In this document: in pieces, positions 10,277 to 16,797 of the stretch | How positions within the stretch are numbered: position 1 is the stretch's first letter | How the letters are laid out: each line of letters begins with the position of its first letter | From: Opitutaceae bacterium | GTDB lineage: Bacteria; Verrucomicrobiota; Verrucomicrobiia; Opitutales; Opitutaceae | Assembly: GCA_005786775.1 (NCBI GenBank) | Contig: SYDD01000100.1 | Coordinates: 1-19,956 of the forward strand | Length of the DNA stretch: 19,956 bases | Reading direction: 5' to 3' | Position numbers and translations under genes: made by a program | Notes under the pieces: generated by a model | What the model saw: only the letters and a program-made list of their open reading frames with translations | What the model was told of the DNA's origin: nothing | Databases searched by the model: none

Positions 10277-13200
10277 ATGTTCCCGCCCCGGATCCTGCTC
10301 CCCCTTCTGCTGCTCCTGCCCTCCGCGCACGCCGGGGCCCCGGCCGCGGAACCACCCCGCTTCACCCCGGAGCTCGAGGATTTCGTCCGCAACTTCAAGC
10401 CGGGCGGGCAGGACTTCGCTGGCCTGGCCCGAGTATTGCCGCCGGAGGAGAGCGTGCGCCGGATGCAGGTGCCCGAGGGCTATGCCGCGGAACTGGTCGC
10501 CAGCGAGCCCGCCGTACGTCAGCCGATTGACCTGCGCTTCGACGCCCGCGGCCGCCTGTGGGTCGTCCAGTACCTGCAGTACCCGTTCCCGGCGGGCCTG
10601 ACCGTCACGGCTTACGACCAGTACATCCGCGCCGAATTCGACCGCGTGCCGCCTCCCCCTCCCCGTCACACCCGCGGCGCGGATCGGATCAGCATCCTCG
10701 AGGACCGCGACGGCGACGGGCGCTTCGAAAGCGTGAAGACCTTTGTCGATGGCCTGAACCTCGCCACCAGCGTACTGCCGGACGATGACGGCGTCTGGAT
10801 TCTGATGTCGCCCTACCTCCTCTTTTATCCGGACCGGAACCGCGACGACGTGCCGGACGGCGATCCCGAGGTCCACCTCGCCGGGTTTGGCCTCGAGGAC
10901 ACCCATTCCCTCGCGAGCAGCCTGCACTGGGGACCGGATGGCTGGATCTACGGCGCGACCGGGAGCACCACCAACCTCGAGATCCAGGGTGTCCGCCTGC
11001 TTGGCCAAGGCATCTGGCGCTACCACCCGGAATCGCGCGTGTTCGAGGTGTTCGCCGAGGGGGGCGGGAACACCTTCAGCCTCGAGTTCGACCAGTACGG
11101 TCGCGCCTTCTCCGGCACCAACAACGGGGCCACCCGCGGCCTCCACTACGCCCAGGGAGCCACTTACGTGAAAGGCTGGACCAAGCACGGGCCGGCGATG
11201 AACCCGTTCATCTTCGGATTCTTCGAGCATATGGCCCACCAAGGCTACGGACAGCGCTTTCCCCAGACCTTCATCGTCTACGAGGCGGGCCTGCTCCCGG
11301 ACCTGAACGGTCAGATCGTCGTCGGGATGTCCCTCACCAACCGCGTGCAGGCCAGCCAGCTCCTGCCCCAGACCTCCACCTTCCGCACGATCGACCGCGC
11401 GGCGCTGATCACCACCGAAGACCGTACCTTCCGACCGGTGGACATTGAACAGGGACCCGATGGCGCGATCTATCTGGCGGACTGGAGCGACCCGCGGCTG
11501 AGCCACCTCAACCCCAAAGACACCTGGGACAAGGCGACGGGCCGGATCGTGCGCCTTGTGCCCAAGGGAGCGCCGGTGCCCAAACCTGAGGATTTGACGC
11601 GGCTTGATGACTCGGCGCTCCTGGCCCGACTCGGCCACCCCAACCGCGAGCACCGTGAACAGGCGCGTCGGCTGCTCGCGCGGCGGCCCGCGGAGCTTGG
11701 CCCGCGCCTGCGCGCCTTGGTGGAAGCCAACGCCCCGGCGGCGCTCGAGGCATTCTGGGTTCTCAACCTGCGCCACGAGCTGGCCGAGCGCGATCTTCGC
11801 GCTGCGCTGGCTCACCCGAACCCGCACGTCCGCCGCTGGGCGGTGCGTCTGCTCGGGGACCGTGGTGCTCGCGAGGCCGCCACGGCCGGCGCCCTCGTGG
11901 AACGCGCCACCATCGAGCCCGACGTGGAAGTCCGCAGTCAGCTCGCCAGTTCCGCCCGTCGCCTGAGCGCCGGGCACGGCGTGCCGGTGGTCCGCGCTCT
12001 GTTAGGCCACGAGGCGGACGCCGGAGACAAACACCTTCCGCTCCTACTGTGGTGGGCGCTGGAAGGTCACGCCGAAGATGGCCGGGAGGAACTGCTTAAC
12101 CTCGTCGCCGATCCCGCCAGTTGGCGATCGCCCACGTTCCGCCGCGAGCTGGCCGAGCGCCTGGGTCGCCGCTTCGCGGCCGACCAAGGTCCCCGGCGCC
12201 ACTACACGCTGCGCCAAGGCGTGTATTCCGAGTGGATCATCGATCGCGCGCCGGAGCACCTGCGGCGCAACCTGGAGTTCTGCGCCCGCCTCCTCGAGGC
12301 CGCGCCCGGACCGGAGGAGGCTTTGCTGCTCGCGCAGGGGATGGCTCGCGGGCTCGCGGGTCCGCGCGTCTCGGCACCGCCCCCCGCCTTGCTGCAGGCC
12401 GTCCTCGCCGCCTGGGCCAAGTCACCCGACGACGTGTTCCTGACTGCCCTCGCGGCTCGGCTGGGGGCGGCGGAGGCGGAGAACCGCGCAGTCGCCCGGC
12501 TGCGGGACCCGCGCCTGACGGAGGCGGATCATCAGATCCTTCTCGATCTCGTCTCCGCCCTCGCCACGCCTGACGCCCTGCCCGTGCTCGCCGAACAGCT
12601 CCGCACGGAACGCAACGAGGCGCGACGCGCTAAACGGCTTAACGCCGTTGCGGGCTTCGACCAGGACGCCGCGGCCGCGGCCGTGCTGGACGCCTATTCC
12701 ACCCTTGGACCGAAACAGCAGAGCGTGGCGCTTCGCCATCTGGCCGAGAAGCCGGCTTGGGCGCGGCTGCTGCTCGAGCGGATGAACGCCGGAACCTTTT
12801 CCCCGGGCGTGCTCAGCTCCTCCACCCTCGCGGCCCTGCGGGCTCATCCAGATCCCGTCCTGAAGCGTCTGCTCGAACGCCACGAGAGCGCTGCTCCGGG
12901 AGCAGCAGGCCATGAGACCGCGTTCCTTTACGAAGCTGGGCGCACCGCTTACAACCTGACCTGTGCTCCCTGCCACCAGGAATCCGGCGGCGGGCTGGTG
13001 GGACTCGCACCCGCCTTGGTCGCCTCCCCGTGGCTGCAACGTTCCGAAGAGGTGCTTGTGAATATCATCCTGCACGGGAAGGAAAACCCTGGCCGCGGAC
13101 TGGTGATGCCGCCTTGGCGGCAGCTGGATGACACCCAGATCGCCGCCATCCTCACCTATGCGCGCCGCGAGTTCGGCAACGACGCGCGCGCCGTCTCGCC

Positions 13201-13291
13201 CCTGCGGGTAAAAGAGGTCCGCGCCGCCGGCGCGGGGCGCGAGCGACCGTGGTCCGACCGGGAACTCGAGGCGCTCGCCGGCGCCCGTTGA
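10277..13291 (+). CDS. PVC-type membrane-bound dehydrogenase: beta-propeller, HEAT-like repeats and C-terminal c-type cytochrome
   Basis: This 1004-residue exported protein has a Sec signal peptide (about 1-20, ending SAHAG). Residues about 60-445 form a sorbosone/glucose-dehydrogenase-like propeller of the putative membrane-bound dehydrogenase type (TIGR02604-like): VPEGYAAELVASEP, LRFDARGRLWVVQYLQYP, a Ca-binding-type loop D143-R-D145-G-D147-G, GPDGWIYGATGS and EQGPDGAIYLADWSDP. Residues about 450-860 are alpha-helical HEAT-like repeats (HPNREHREQARRLLARRP; LAHPNPHVRRWAVRLLGD). The C-terminus is a mono-heme domain (TIGR02603-like) with C896-A-P-C899-H900 and candidate distal ligand M944 (GLVMPPW). 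The expected role is oxidation of a periplasmic substrate with electrons passed to the fused cytochrome. It begins 11 bases after the DUF1501 gene and closes the five-gene run. Substrate and cofactor (PQQ or none) cannot be read from the sequence. Confidence 0.92.
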   Translation: MFPPRILLPLLLLLPSAHAGAPAAEPPRFTPELEDFVRNFKPGGQDFAGLARVLPPEESVRRMQVPEGYAAELVASEPAVRQPIDLRFDARGRLWVVQYLQYPFPAGLTVTAYDQYIRAEFDRVPPPPPRHTRGADRISILEDRDGDGRFESVKTFVDGLNLATSVLPDDDGVWILMSPYLLFYPDRNRDDVPDGDPEVHLAGFGLEDTHSLASSLHWGPDGWIYGATGSTTNLEIQGVRLLGQGIWRYHPESRVFEVFAEGGGNTFSLEFDQYGRAFSGTNNGATRGLHYAQGATYVKGWTKHGPAMNPFIFGFFEHMAHQGYGQRFPQTFIVYEAGLLPDLNGQIVVGMSLTNRVQASQLLPQTSTFRTIDRAALITTEDRTFRPVDIEQGPDGAIYLADWSDPRLSHLNPKDTWDKATGRIVRLVPKGAPVPKPEDLTRLDDSALLARLGHPNREHREQARRLLARRPAELGPRLRALVEANAPAALEAFWVLNLRHELAERDLRAALAHPNPHVRRWAVRLLGDRGAREAATAGALVERATIEPDVEVRSQLASSARRLSAGHGVPVVRALLGHEADAGDKHLPLLLWWALEGHAEDGREELLNLVADPASWRSPTFRRELAERLGRRFAADQGPRRHYTLRQGVYSEWIIDRAPEHLRRNLEFCARLLEAAPGPEEALLLAQGMARGLAGPRVSAPPPALLQAVLAAWAKSPDDVFLTALAARLGAAEAENRAVARLRDPRLTEADHQILLDLVSALATPDALPVLAEQLRTERNEARRAKRLNAVAGFDQDAAAAAVLDAYSTLGPKQQSVALRHLAEKPAWARLLLERMNAGTFSPGVLSSSTLAALRAHPDPVLKRLLERHESAAPGAAGHETAFLYEAGRTAYNLTCAPCHQESGGGLVGLAPALVASPWLQRSEEVLVNIILHGKENPGRGLVMPPWRQLDDTQIAAILTYARREFGNDARAVSPLRVKEVRAAGAGRERPWSDRELEALAGAR

Positions 13292-13303
13292 GCTCAGCCG
13301 TTC

Positions 13304-13321
13304 GCCGGCGCCGCAGCCGGC
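13304..13321 (+). other. Short GC hairpin between dehydrogenase and SOD genes
   Basis: GCCGGC (13304-13309) can pair with GCCGGC (13316-13321) over a 6-base loop, twelve bases after the dehydrogenase stop. There is no U-tract. It may attenuate read-through into the superoxide dismutase gene, but the stem is short and GC-rich repeats are common here. The rest of the 89-base gap is covered under the promoter candidate. Confidence 0.2.
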
Positions 13322-13323
13322 AG

Positions 13324-13353
13324 TTGACGCCCTGACGGCGGAGTGCATCTGTA
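13324..13353 (+). promoter_or_regulatory. Weak promoter candidate for the superoxide dismutase gene
   Basis: TTGACG at 13324-13329 matches a sigma70 -35 box at five of six positions. At 17-18 bases spacing the downstream hexamers (around 13347-13353, ATCTGT/TCTGTA) match TATAAT poorly. The gap is only 89 bases, so expression by read-through from the upstream operon is equally possible. Confidence 0.2.
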
Positions 13354-13380
13354 CCTGCTCAAGCAACAACTTCATTCCTT

Positions 13381-14013
13381 ATGGCCTACACCCTGTCCCC
13401 CCTTCCCTACGCCGCCACCGCGCTCGAGCCGCACATCGATGCCCGGACGATGGAGATCCATCACGGCAAGCACCACAACGCTTACGTTACCAACGCGAAC
13501 AACCTGCTGAAGGACCATCCGGCGCTGGCCGCCCTCGATGTGAACGCACTGATCACGAACCTTGCGCAGGTGCCCGAGGCGATCCGCCCGGGCGTCCGCA
13601 ACAACGCGGGCGGCCACAGCAATCACGCGTTCTTCTGGGCCAGCATGGGACCCGGCAAAGGCGGTTCCCCTAAGGGCTCCCTCGCCGCGGCGATCACCGC
13701 CGGCTGGGGTGACTTCGACAAGTTCAAGGCCGCCTTCGCGCAGGCCGCCGCCACTCGGTTCGGCTCTGGCTGGGCTTGGCTCTACGTCGGCGCAGACAAG
13801 AAGCTGGCGATCGGGTCCACCGCCAACCAGGACAGCCCGCTGATGGGCAAGGCCGTCGCCGGCATCGAGGGGAAGCCGGTCCTCGGCCTCGATGTCTGGG
13901 AGCACGCCTACTACCTGCATTACCAGAACCGCCGCCCCGATTACGTCACCGCCTGGTGGAACGTGGTCGACTGGGACGTCGCCGAGAAGAACTACGCGGC
14001 CGCCCTCGCCTGA
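13381..14013 (+). CDS. sodA: Superoxide dismutase, Mn-type (Fe/Mn family)
   Basis: This 210-residue enzyme converts superoxide to hydrogen peroxide and oxygen. The N-terminus aligns without gaps to E. coli SodA (YTLSPLPYAATALEPHIDA, TMEIHHGKHHNAYV). Metal ligands are H27, H82, D171 and H175 (LDVWEHAYYLHYQNRRPDY). Mn-type rather than Fe-type features are present: G77-G78-H79 before N81-H82-A-F-F-W, and the outer-sphere glutamine in the C-terminal half (Q150 in TANQDSPL) instead of the Fe-type alanine context. Some such enzymes use either metal, so metal use remains inferred. There is no signal peptide, so it should be cytoplasmic. The ATG at 13381 is preceded by pyrimidines (TTCATTCCTT) and no Shine-Dalgarno sequence. 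It lies 89 bases after the dehydrogenase gene on the same strand and ends in a strong intrinsic terminator, facing exbD. Confidence 0.96.
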   Translation: MAYTLSPLPYAATALEPHIDARTMEIHHGKHHNAYVTNANNLLKDHPALAALDVNALITNLAQVPEAIRPGVRNNAGGHSNHAFFWASMGPGKGGSPKGSLAAAITAGWGDFDKFKAAFAQAAATRFGSGWAWLYVGADKKLAIGSTANQDSPLMGKAVAGIEGKPVLGLDVWEHAYYLHYQNRRPDYVTAWWNVVDWDVAEKNYAAALA

Positions 14014-14031
14014 TCCGGCCTTCTCCTCCCC

Positions 14032-14063
14032 AGGCCGCACCTTGCCGGTGCGGCCTCTTTTTA
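14032..14063 (+). terminator. Rho-independent terminator of the superoxide dismutase gene
   Basis: A perfect 10-bp stem, AGGCCGCACC (14032-14041) with GGTGCGGCCT (14047-14056), closes a TTGCC loop and is followed by CTTTTTA. It begins 19 bases after the dismutase stop codon. The last bases of the U-tract are the exbD stop codon (TTA at 14061-14063 on this strand). In the exbD direction the hairpin is not followed by U residues, so it works best for the plus-strand gene. Confidence 0.9.
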
Positions 14064-14459
14064 TCTGCTCTGCAGGTGATGTTTGTTGAGCCCCGCCTTG
14101 CGGCAGGCGTCCCAGACAAAGGTAAGACGATCGAGCGTGGCTTTCTCATCGGAGCGGATGAGCACTGGGATATCCTTGTCGACGTTCTTCACCTGTTGCA
14201 GCACACCCGGCAGCTCAGCGTCGGAGACGGGCTTGCCGTTCAGGGAGAGGGCGCCGTCCTTACCGATCGAGATGGTGACGTTGCCGCGGAACTCATTCTT
14301 TCCGGCGGTCTCCACCTTGGGCAGCGTAATGTTCAGGGTGGAGGCCGACTTAAACTGCATCGTCACGAACGCGAAGAAGATGAGCATCACCAGCACGTCG
14401 ATCAGCGCCACGAGGTTCATCTCGGGCCGCGCGCGCCGGCGGGAGGAGCGCAGGCTCAT
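14061..14459 (-). CDS. exbD: ExbD/TolR family proton-channel subunit
   Basis: This 132-residue inner-membrane protein belongs to the ExbD/TolR family, which with ExbB/TolQ uses the proton gradient to drive TonB or TolA. It has a short basic N-terminus (SRRRARPEMN), one transmembrane helix at about 16-35 carrying the conserved channel aspartate D21 (ALIDVLVMLIFF), and a periplasmic domain from about 40 to 130. The start ATG at 14459 is chosen because it overlaps the exbB stop in an ATGA, the usual arrangement for this pair; the same frame stays open further upstream inside exbB but encodes no family-like residues there. There is no tonB or tolA gene next to it, so whether it serves TonB-dependent transport or another motor is not settled. 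The neighbouring receptor operon makes the ExbD reading attractive. Confidence 0.9.
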   Translation of the reverse strand: MSLRSSRRRARPEMNLVALIDVLVMLIFFAFVTMQFKSASTLNITLPKVETAGKNEFRGNVTISIGKDGALSLNGKPVSDAELPGVLQQVKNVDKDIPVLIRSDEKATLDRLTFVWDACRKAGLNKHHLQSR

Positions 14460-15031
14460 TGGGAACGGTCGCGCTGGAGGATCCGCTCCAGCAGTACGTC
14501 GAGCTGCGCCGCGTAGTTCTCGATCTTCCGCTGGAGGTAGCCGCTGCCGACCAGGGAGGGGATGGCGATGGTGAGGCCGATCACCGTCGCGGAGAGCGCC
14601 AGCGCCACGCCCTTGGTGAAGGCGACCGGGTCCGGCAGCCCGGTGTCGGGCGAGATCTGGGAGAAGACCTGCAACAGACCCGTGACGGTGCCCGTGAGGC
14701 CGATGAGCGGGGCCGCCGCGTAGATGACATCCAGGTAGGGAATGCCGCGCTCCATCCGGTTCAACTCTAGGCGGGCAAAGGCCTTCACCGCTCCCTCGTC
14801 GTGCCGGTGCTGCTCTGCAAACTCCACGATGCGGGCGAGGACCGTGTGGCGCCCGCCCACCAGCGGCCGGCCCGAGACGACGGCATCCACCAGATCGGCG
14901 GGCATCACCGCGGCCCGCCGCAGCGCGTAGGCGCGCTCGCACACGATGAACACCGCGGCGGCGGAGCAGATCGCCAGGGGGTAGATCAGCACGCCGGCGC
15001 CCTTTAGGACCTCGATCATCGCGAAAAACAT
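14456..15031 (-). CDS. exbB: ExbB/TolQ/MotA family proton-channel protein
   Basis: This 191-residue inner-membrane protein is the pentamer-forming partner of ExbD. Three hydrophobic helices are visible at about residues 12-31, 103-123 (IYAAAPLIGLTGTVTGLLQVF) and 141-163 (GVALALSATVIGLTIAIPSLV); the AAPLIGLTGTV and ALSATVIGLTIAIP blocks are the family signature and line the proton path. It is shorter than E. coli ExbB (about 240 residues), mainly at the N-terminus and in the cytoplasmic loop, as in many environmental homologues. The start ATG at 15031 follows TTTAATCCC with no Shine-Dalgarno sequence. It overlaps exbD by four bases and is divergent from the small membrane protein gene across a 120-base gap. 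ExbB and TolQ cannot be cleanly separated without tonB or tolA next to them. Confidence 0.9.
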   Translation of the reverse strand: MFFAMIEVLKGAGVLIYPLAICSAAAVFIVCERAYALRRAAVMPADLVDAVVSGRPLVGGRHTVLARIVEFAEQHRHDEGAVKAFARLELNRMERGIPYLDVIYAAAPLIGLTGTVTGLLQVFSQISPDTGLPDPVAFTKGVALALSATVIGLTIAIPSLVGSGYLQRKIENYAAQLDVLLERILQRDRSQ

Positions 15032-15151
15032 GGGATTAAACGACCGTGTGCGAGTCAGACGGGGGCGCGAGGGAAAAGTTCAACGGGAGAGCGGCCCTCC
15101 AGGGAAATTTCCGCCGGTGATTGCGCCCCCGCCCTGCCTGTGTTCTCTCGA
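15032..15151. promoter_or_regulatory. Divergent intergenic region with a spaced inverted repeat
   Basis: This 120-base gap must hold the promoters for exbB (leftward) and the small membrane protein/YceI pair (rightward). CGGGGGCGC at 15060-15068 recurs inverted as GCGCCCCCG at 15123-15131; the dyad centre is near 15096, midway between the two start codons. I see no convincing -35/-10 pair in either direction. The inverted repeat could be an operator or chance in GC-rich DNA. Confidence 0.35.
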
Positions 15152-15430
15152 ATGGTGCCCTTCGCCTGGACCCTCCCGAACACGCTGCGCGCCGCCGCGC
15201 TCGCGCTGCTGCTGGGTGGATTCGGGGTCTGGCTCGCGACCGGCGCCCACTTGGGTTTCACCCAGACCAGCTTGGTCACGATCAAGCGCGACGAGATCAC
15301 CGGCATCGATTACCCGGAACGTCGCCCGGGCTTCGTCGCCGGCGTGGAGATTCCGCTCGGCACCGCCGCCGCCGCGATCGCCCTCGCCCTGCTCTCGCTC
15401 GCCGCCGATCGGCGCCGGCCCGCCGCCTGA
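15152..15430 (+). CDS. Small two-helix membrane protein, function unknown
   Basis: I do not recognise this 92-residue protein. It has two hydrophobic helices at about residues 13-32 (LRAAALALLLGGFGVWLATG) and 68-86 (GTAAAAIALALLSLAA), separated by a polar loop of about 35 residues (TSLVTIKRDEITGIDYPERR). The C-terminus is arginine-rich (DRRRP), so positive-inside reasoning puts both ends in the cytoplasm and the loop in the periplasm. The ATG at 15152 is preferred; a GTG at 15140 would add four residues. The YceI gene follows after 12 bases, so the two are almost certainly one transcript, and exbB is divergent. The frame has strong coding character: amino-acid use is coherent, and it sits tightly between regulatory DNA and a real gene. 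Confidence 0.75.
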   Translation: MVPFAWTLPNTLRAAALALLLGGFGVWLATGAHLGFTQTSLVTIKRDEITGIDYPERRPGFVAGVEIPLGTAAAAIALALLSLAADRRRPAA

Positions 15431-15442
15431 ACCTTTCCTCCC

Positions 15443-16069
15443 ATGAATACCCACCTCATCGTACGCACCTCGCTGCTCGTCGCCGCCTTTGGTCTCTCCG
15501 TCCAGGCCGCCCCCCTTACCTTCGACTTCAAGGATCCCAAGGGGGTGAACAACGTCCAATTCACCCTCGATGCTCCCCTCGAGTCCATTACCGGGACTGG
15601 CACCGGGATCACGGGGTCCGTCACCTTCGATCCCGCCCAACCCGCCGCGACGAAGGGGAAGATCATCCTCGACACCAAGTCTCTAACCGTCGGAAACCCG
15701 ATGATGGCGGATCACCTTCGAGGTGGAAATTGGCTCGATGTCGCAAATCACCCCGCGATCACCTTCGAGGCCGTCTCGATGACCAATGTCCGGACCCAGG
15801 GTAACGTCGTCACCGCGGACGTCGCCGGGAAGCTCACCGTCAAGGGCGTGACCAAGGACATCAAGGTCCCCGTGTCCTTCACCCACCTGCCGGACAAGCT
15901 CGGCGCCCGCGTCAACGACCCGAAGATCAAGGGTGACCTGCTGGTGCTGCGCGCGAACTTCTCGATCAACCGCGCCGATTTCAGTATCCAAGCGGGCAAG
16001 AACACTGACAAGGTGGCGGAGACGATCCAGCTCTCGCTGAGCATCGCCGGCGCCGCCCCCAAGTCCTGA
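15443..16069 (+). CDS. Secreted YceI family protein
   Basis: This 208-residue periplasmic protein of the YceI family has a lipocalin-like barrel that binds polyisoprenoid-type lipids in characterised members. Residues 1-22 are a Sec signal peptide (LLVAAFGLSVQA). The mature protein shows the family pattern FDFKDPKGVNNVQFTLDAPLE near the start, SVTFDPA, GNPMMADHLRGGNWLDVANHPAITFEA in the middle, and GKLTVKGVTKDIKVPVSF. The C-terminal block is the usual YceI ending (RANFSINRADFSI, followed by IQLSLSI). It is 12 bases downstream of the small membrane protein, which may be its partner; many YceI genes sit beside a small membrane protein (cytochrome b561-like in other bacteria), but the neighbour here lacks heme-ligand features. 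The start is preceded by CCTTTCCTCCC rather than a Shine-Dalgarno sequence. A perfect hairpin follows the stop. Confidence 0.93.
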   Translation: MNTHLIVRTSLLVAAFGLSVQAAPLTFDFKDPKGVNNVQFTLDAPLESITGTGTGITGSVTFDPAQPAATKGKIILDTKSLTVGNPMMADHLRGGNWLDVANHPAITFEAVSMTNVRTQGNVVTADVAGKLTVKGVTKDIKVPVSFTHLPDKLGARVNDPKIKGDLLVLRANFSINRADFSIQAGKNTDKVAETIQLSLSIAGAAPKS

Positions 16070-16079
16070 GGCTAACCCC

Positions 16080-16114
16080 GACAGGCGCCGGGTCGATCCC
16101 TCCCGGCGCCTGTC
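16080..16114. terminator. Shared hairpin between convergent YceI and trpF genes
   Basis: GACAGGCGCCGGG (16080-16092) and CCCGGCGCCTGTC (16102-16114) form a perfect 13-bp stem with a 9-base loop. It lies 11 bases after the YceI stop, and its right arm overlaps the trpF stop codon (16113-16115). Neither side has a U-tract, so it may act as a bidirectional, Rho-assisted or RNA-stabilising end rather than a classical intrinsic terminator. Confidence 0.6.
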
Positions 16115-16781
16115 AGGACAGCCGCCCTTTGCCGCCGGAGATTGGCTCGCGGATGGCAGCGGCCAGCTGACGGAGCTTGCCGGCATCCTTCAACCCTGGG
16201 GCGCTCTCGACGCCGCTATTGATGTCGATCCAGCGCGCCCCGCTTTCAGCCAAGGCCCGAGCCACGTTTTCGGGACTTAGGCCACCGGCGAGGATCCATT
16301 GGTGCCCGGGATGCTCGGCGCGGCAGCGAGCGAAAAAGGACCAGTCGCCGGTCTGGCCGCTCCCGCCAAAGCCGCCGGGGTGGTAGGTATCGAGGAGCAT
16401 CGTGCCGGCTGCCGCCAACCAGTCCGCGCGCCACAAGGTGCCCGCAGGAATCTTGGGCGCCAGCCAGAGCTTGCCCGGAGCCGCCGCGGCCCAGGCCGCC
16501 ACCGTGGCGGCGGGAATTTCCGGGCGAAAGTGCACCTGAAGGTGATCAAAACCGGCCGCGAGCCACGCGGTGAGCTCCTCAGGTTGCGGCTCAACCGACA
16601 CGGCAACCTTTTGCCGCGGGGGCAGCCGCGGGAGCAACGAGCGGAATTGTTCGAGGGTGATCCAGCGCGGCGATTTCGGGTAGAGGATGAAGCCGAGGTA
16701 ATCGGCCCCCACCTCATCTGCCGCCTCCGCATCCACTAAGGAGCGTAGGCCGCAGACTTTGACTCGGATGCCGGCGATCAT
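16113..16781 (-). CDS. trpF: Phosphoribosylanthranilate isomerase
   Basis: This 222-residue cytoplasmic enzyme of tryptophan biosynthesis converts N-(5-phosphoribosyl)anthranilate to CdRP. The catalytic cysteine is C10 (VKVCGLRS) and the catalytic aspartate D131 (LLDTYHPGGFGGSG). The phosphate-binding end of the barrel is visible as ILAGGLSPENV (163-173) and DINSGVESAPGLKD (186-199). The segment that usually reads VQLHG is here LQVHFRPE (81-88), a departure from the consensus. It is the last gene of the minus-strand block, 16 bases after the aminotransferase gene. Its leader (GAAGGGAAGTAGGG before the ATG) is purine-rich, unlike most starts in the window. No other trp genes are adjacent. The stop codon lies inside the convergent hairpin. 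Confidence 0.95.
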   Translation of the reverse strand: MIAGIRVKVCGLRSLVDAEAADEVGADYLGFILYPKSPRWITLEQFRSLLPRLPPRQKVAVSVEPQPEELTAWLAAGFDHLQVHFRPEIPAATVAAWAAAAPGKLWLAPKIPAGTLWRADWLAAAGTMLLDTYHPGGFGGSGQTGDWSFFARCRAEHPGHQWILAGGLSPENVARALAESGARWIDINSGVESAPGLKDAGKLRQLAAAIREPISGGKGRLS

Positions 16782-16797
16782 TGGGCCCTACTTCCCT

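Noticed and set aside
13275..13312. Direct repeat TCGCCGGCGCC at 13275-13285 and 13302-13312
   Set aside because: Two copies of an 11-mer made of common GC-rich words at a gene end; no flanking mobile element or site structure, so probably chance.
13381..14013. Fe-type superoxide dismutase
   Set aside because: The GGHSNH and TANQDSPL segments place glycine-glycine and glutamine where Mn-type enzymes have them; Fe-type enzymes have an AAQ-type segment and a different C-terminal context.
14460..14942. N-terminal extension of the exbD frame into exbB
   Set aside because: The extension is Arg/Gly/Ala-rich without ExbD features, and the ATG at 14459 gives the standard ATGA overlap and a normal 132-residue ExbD.
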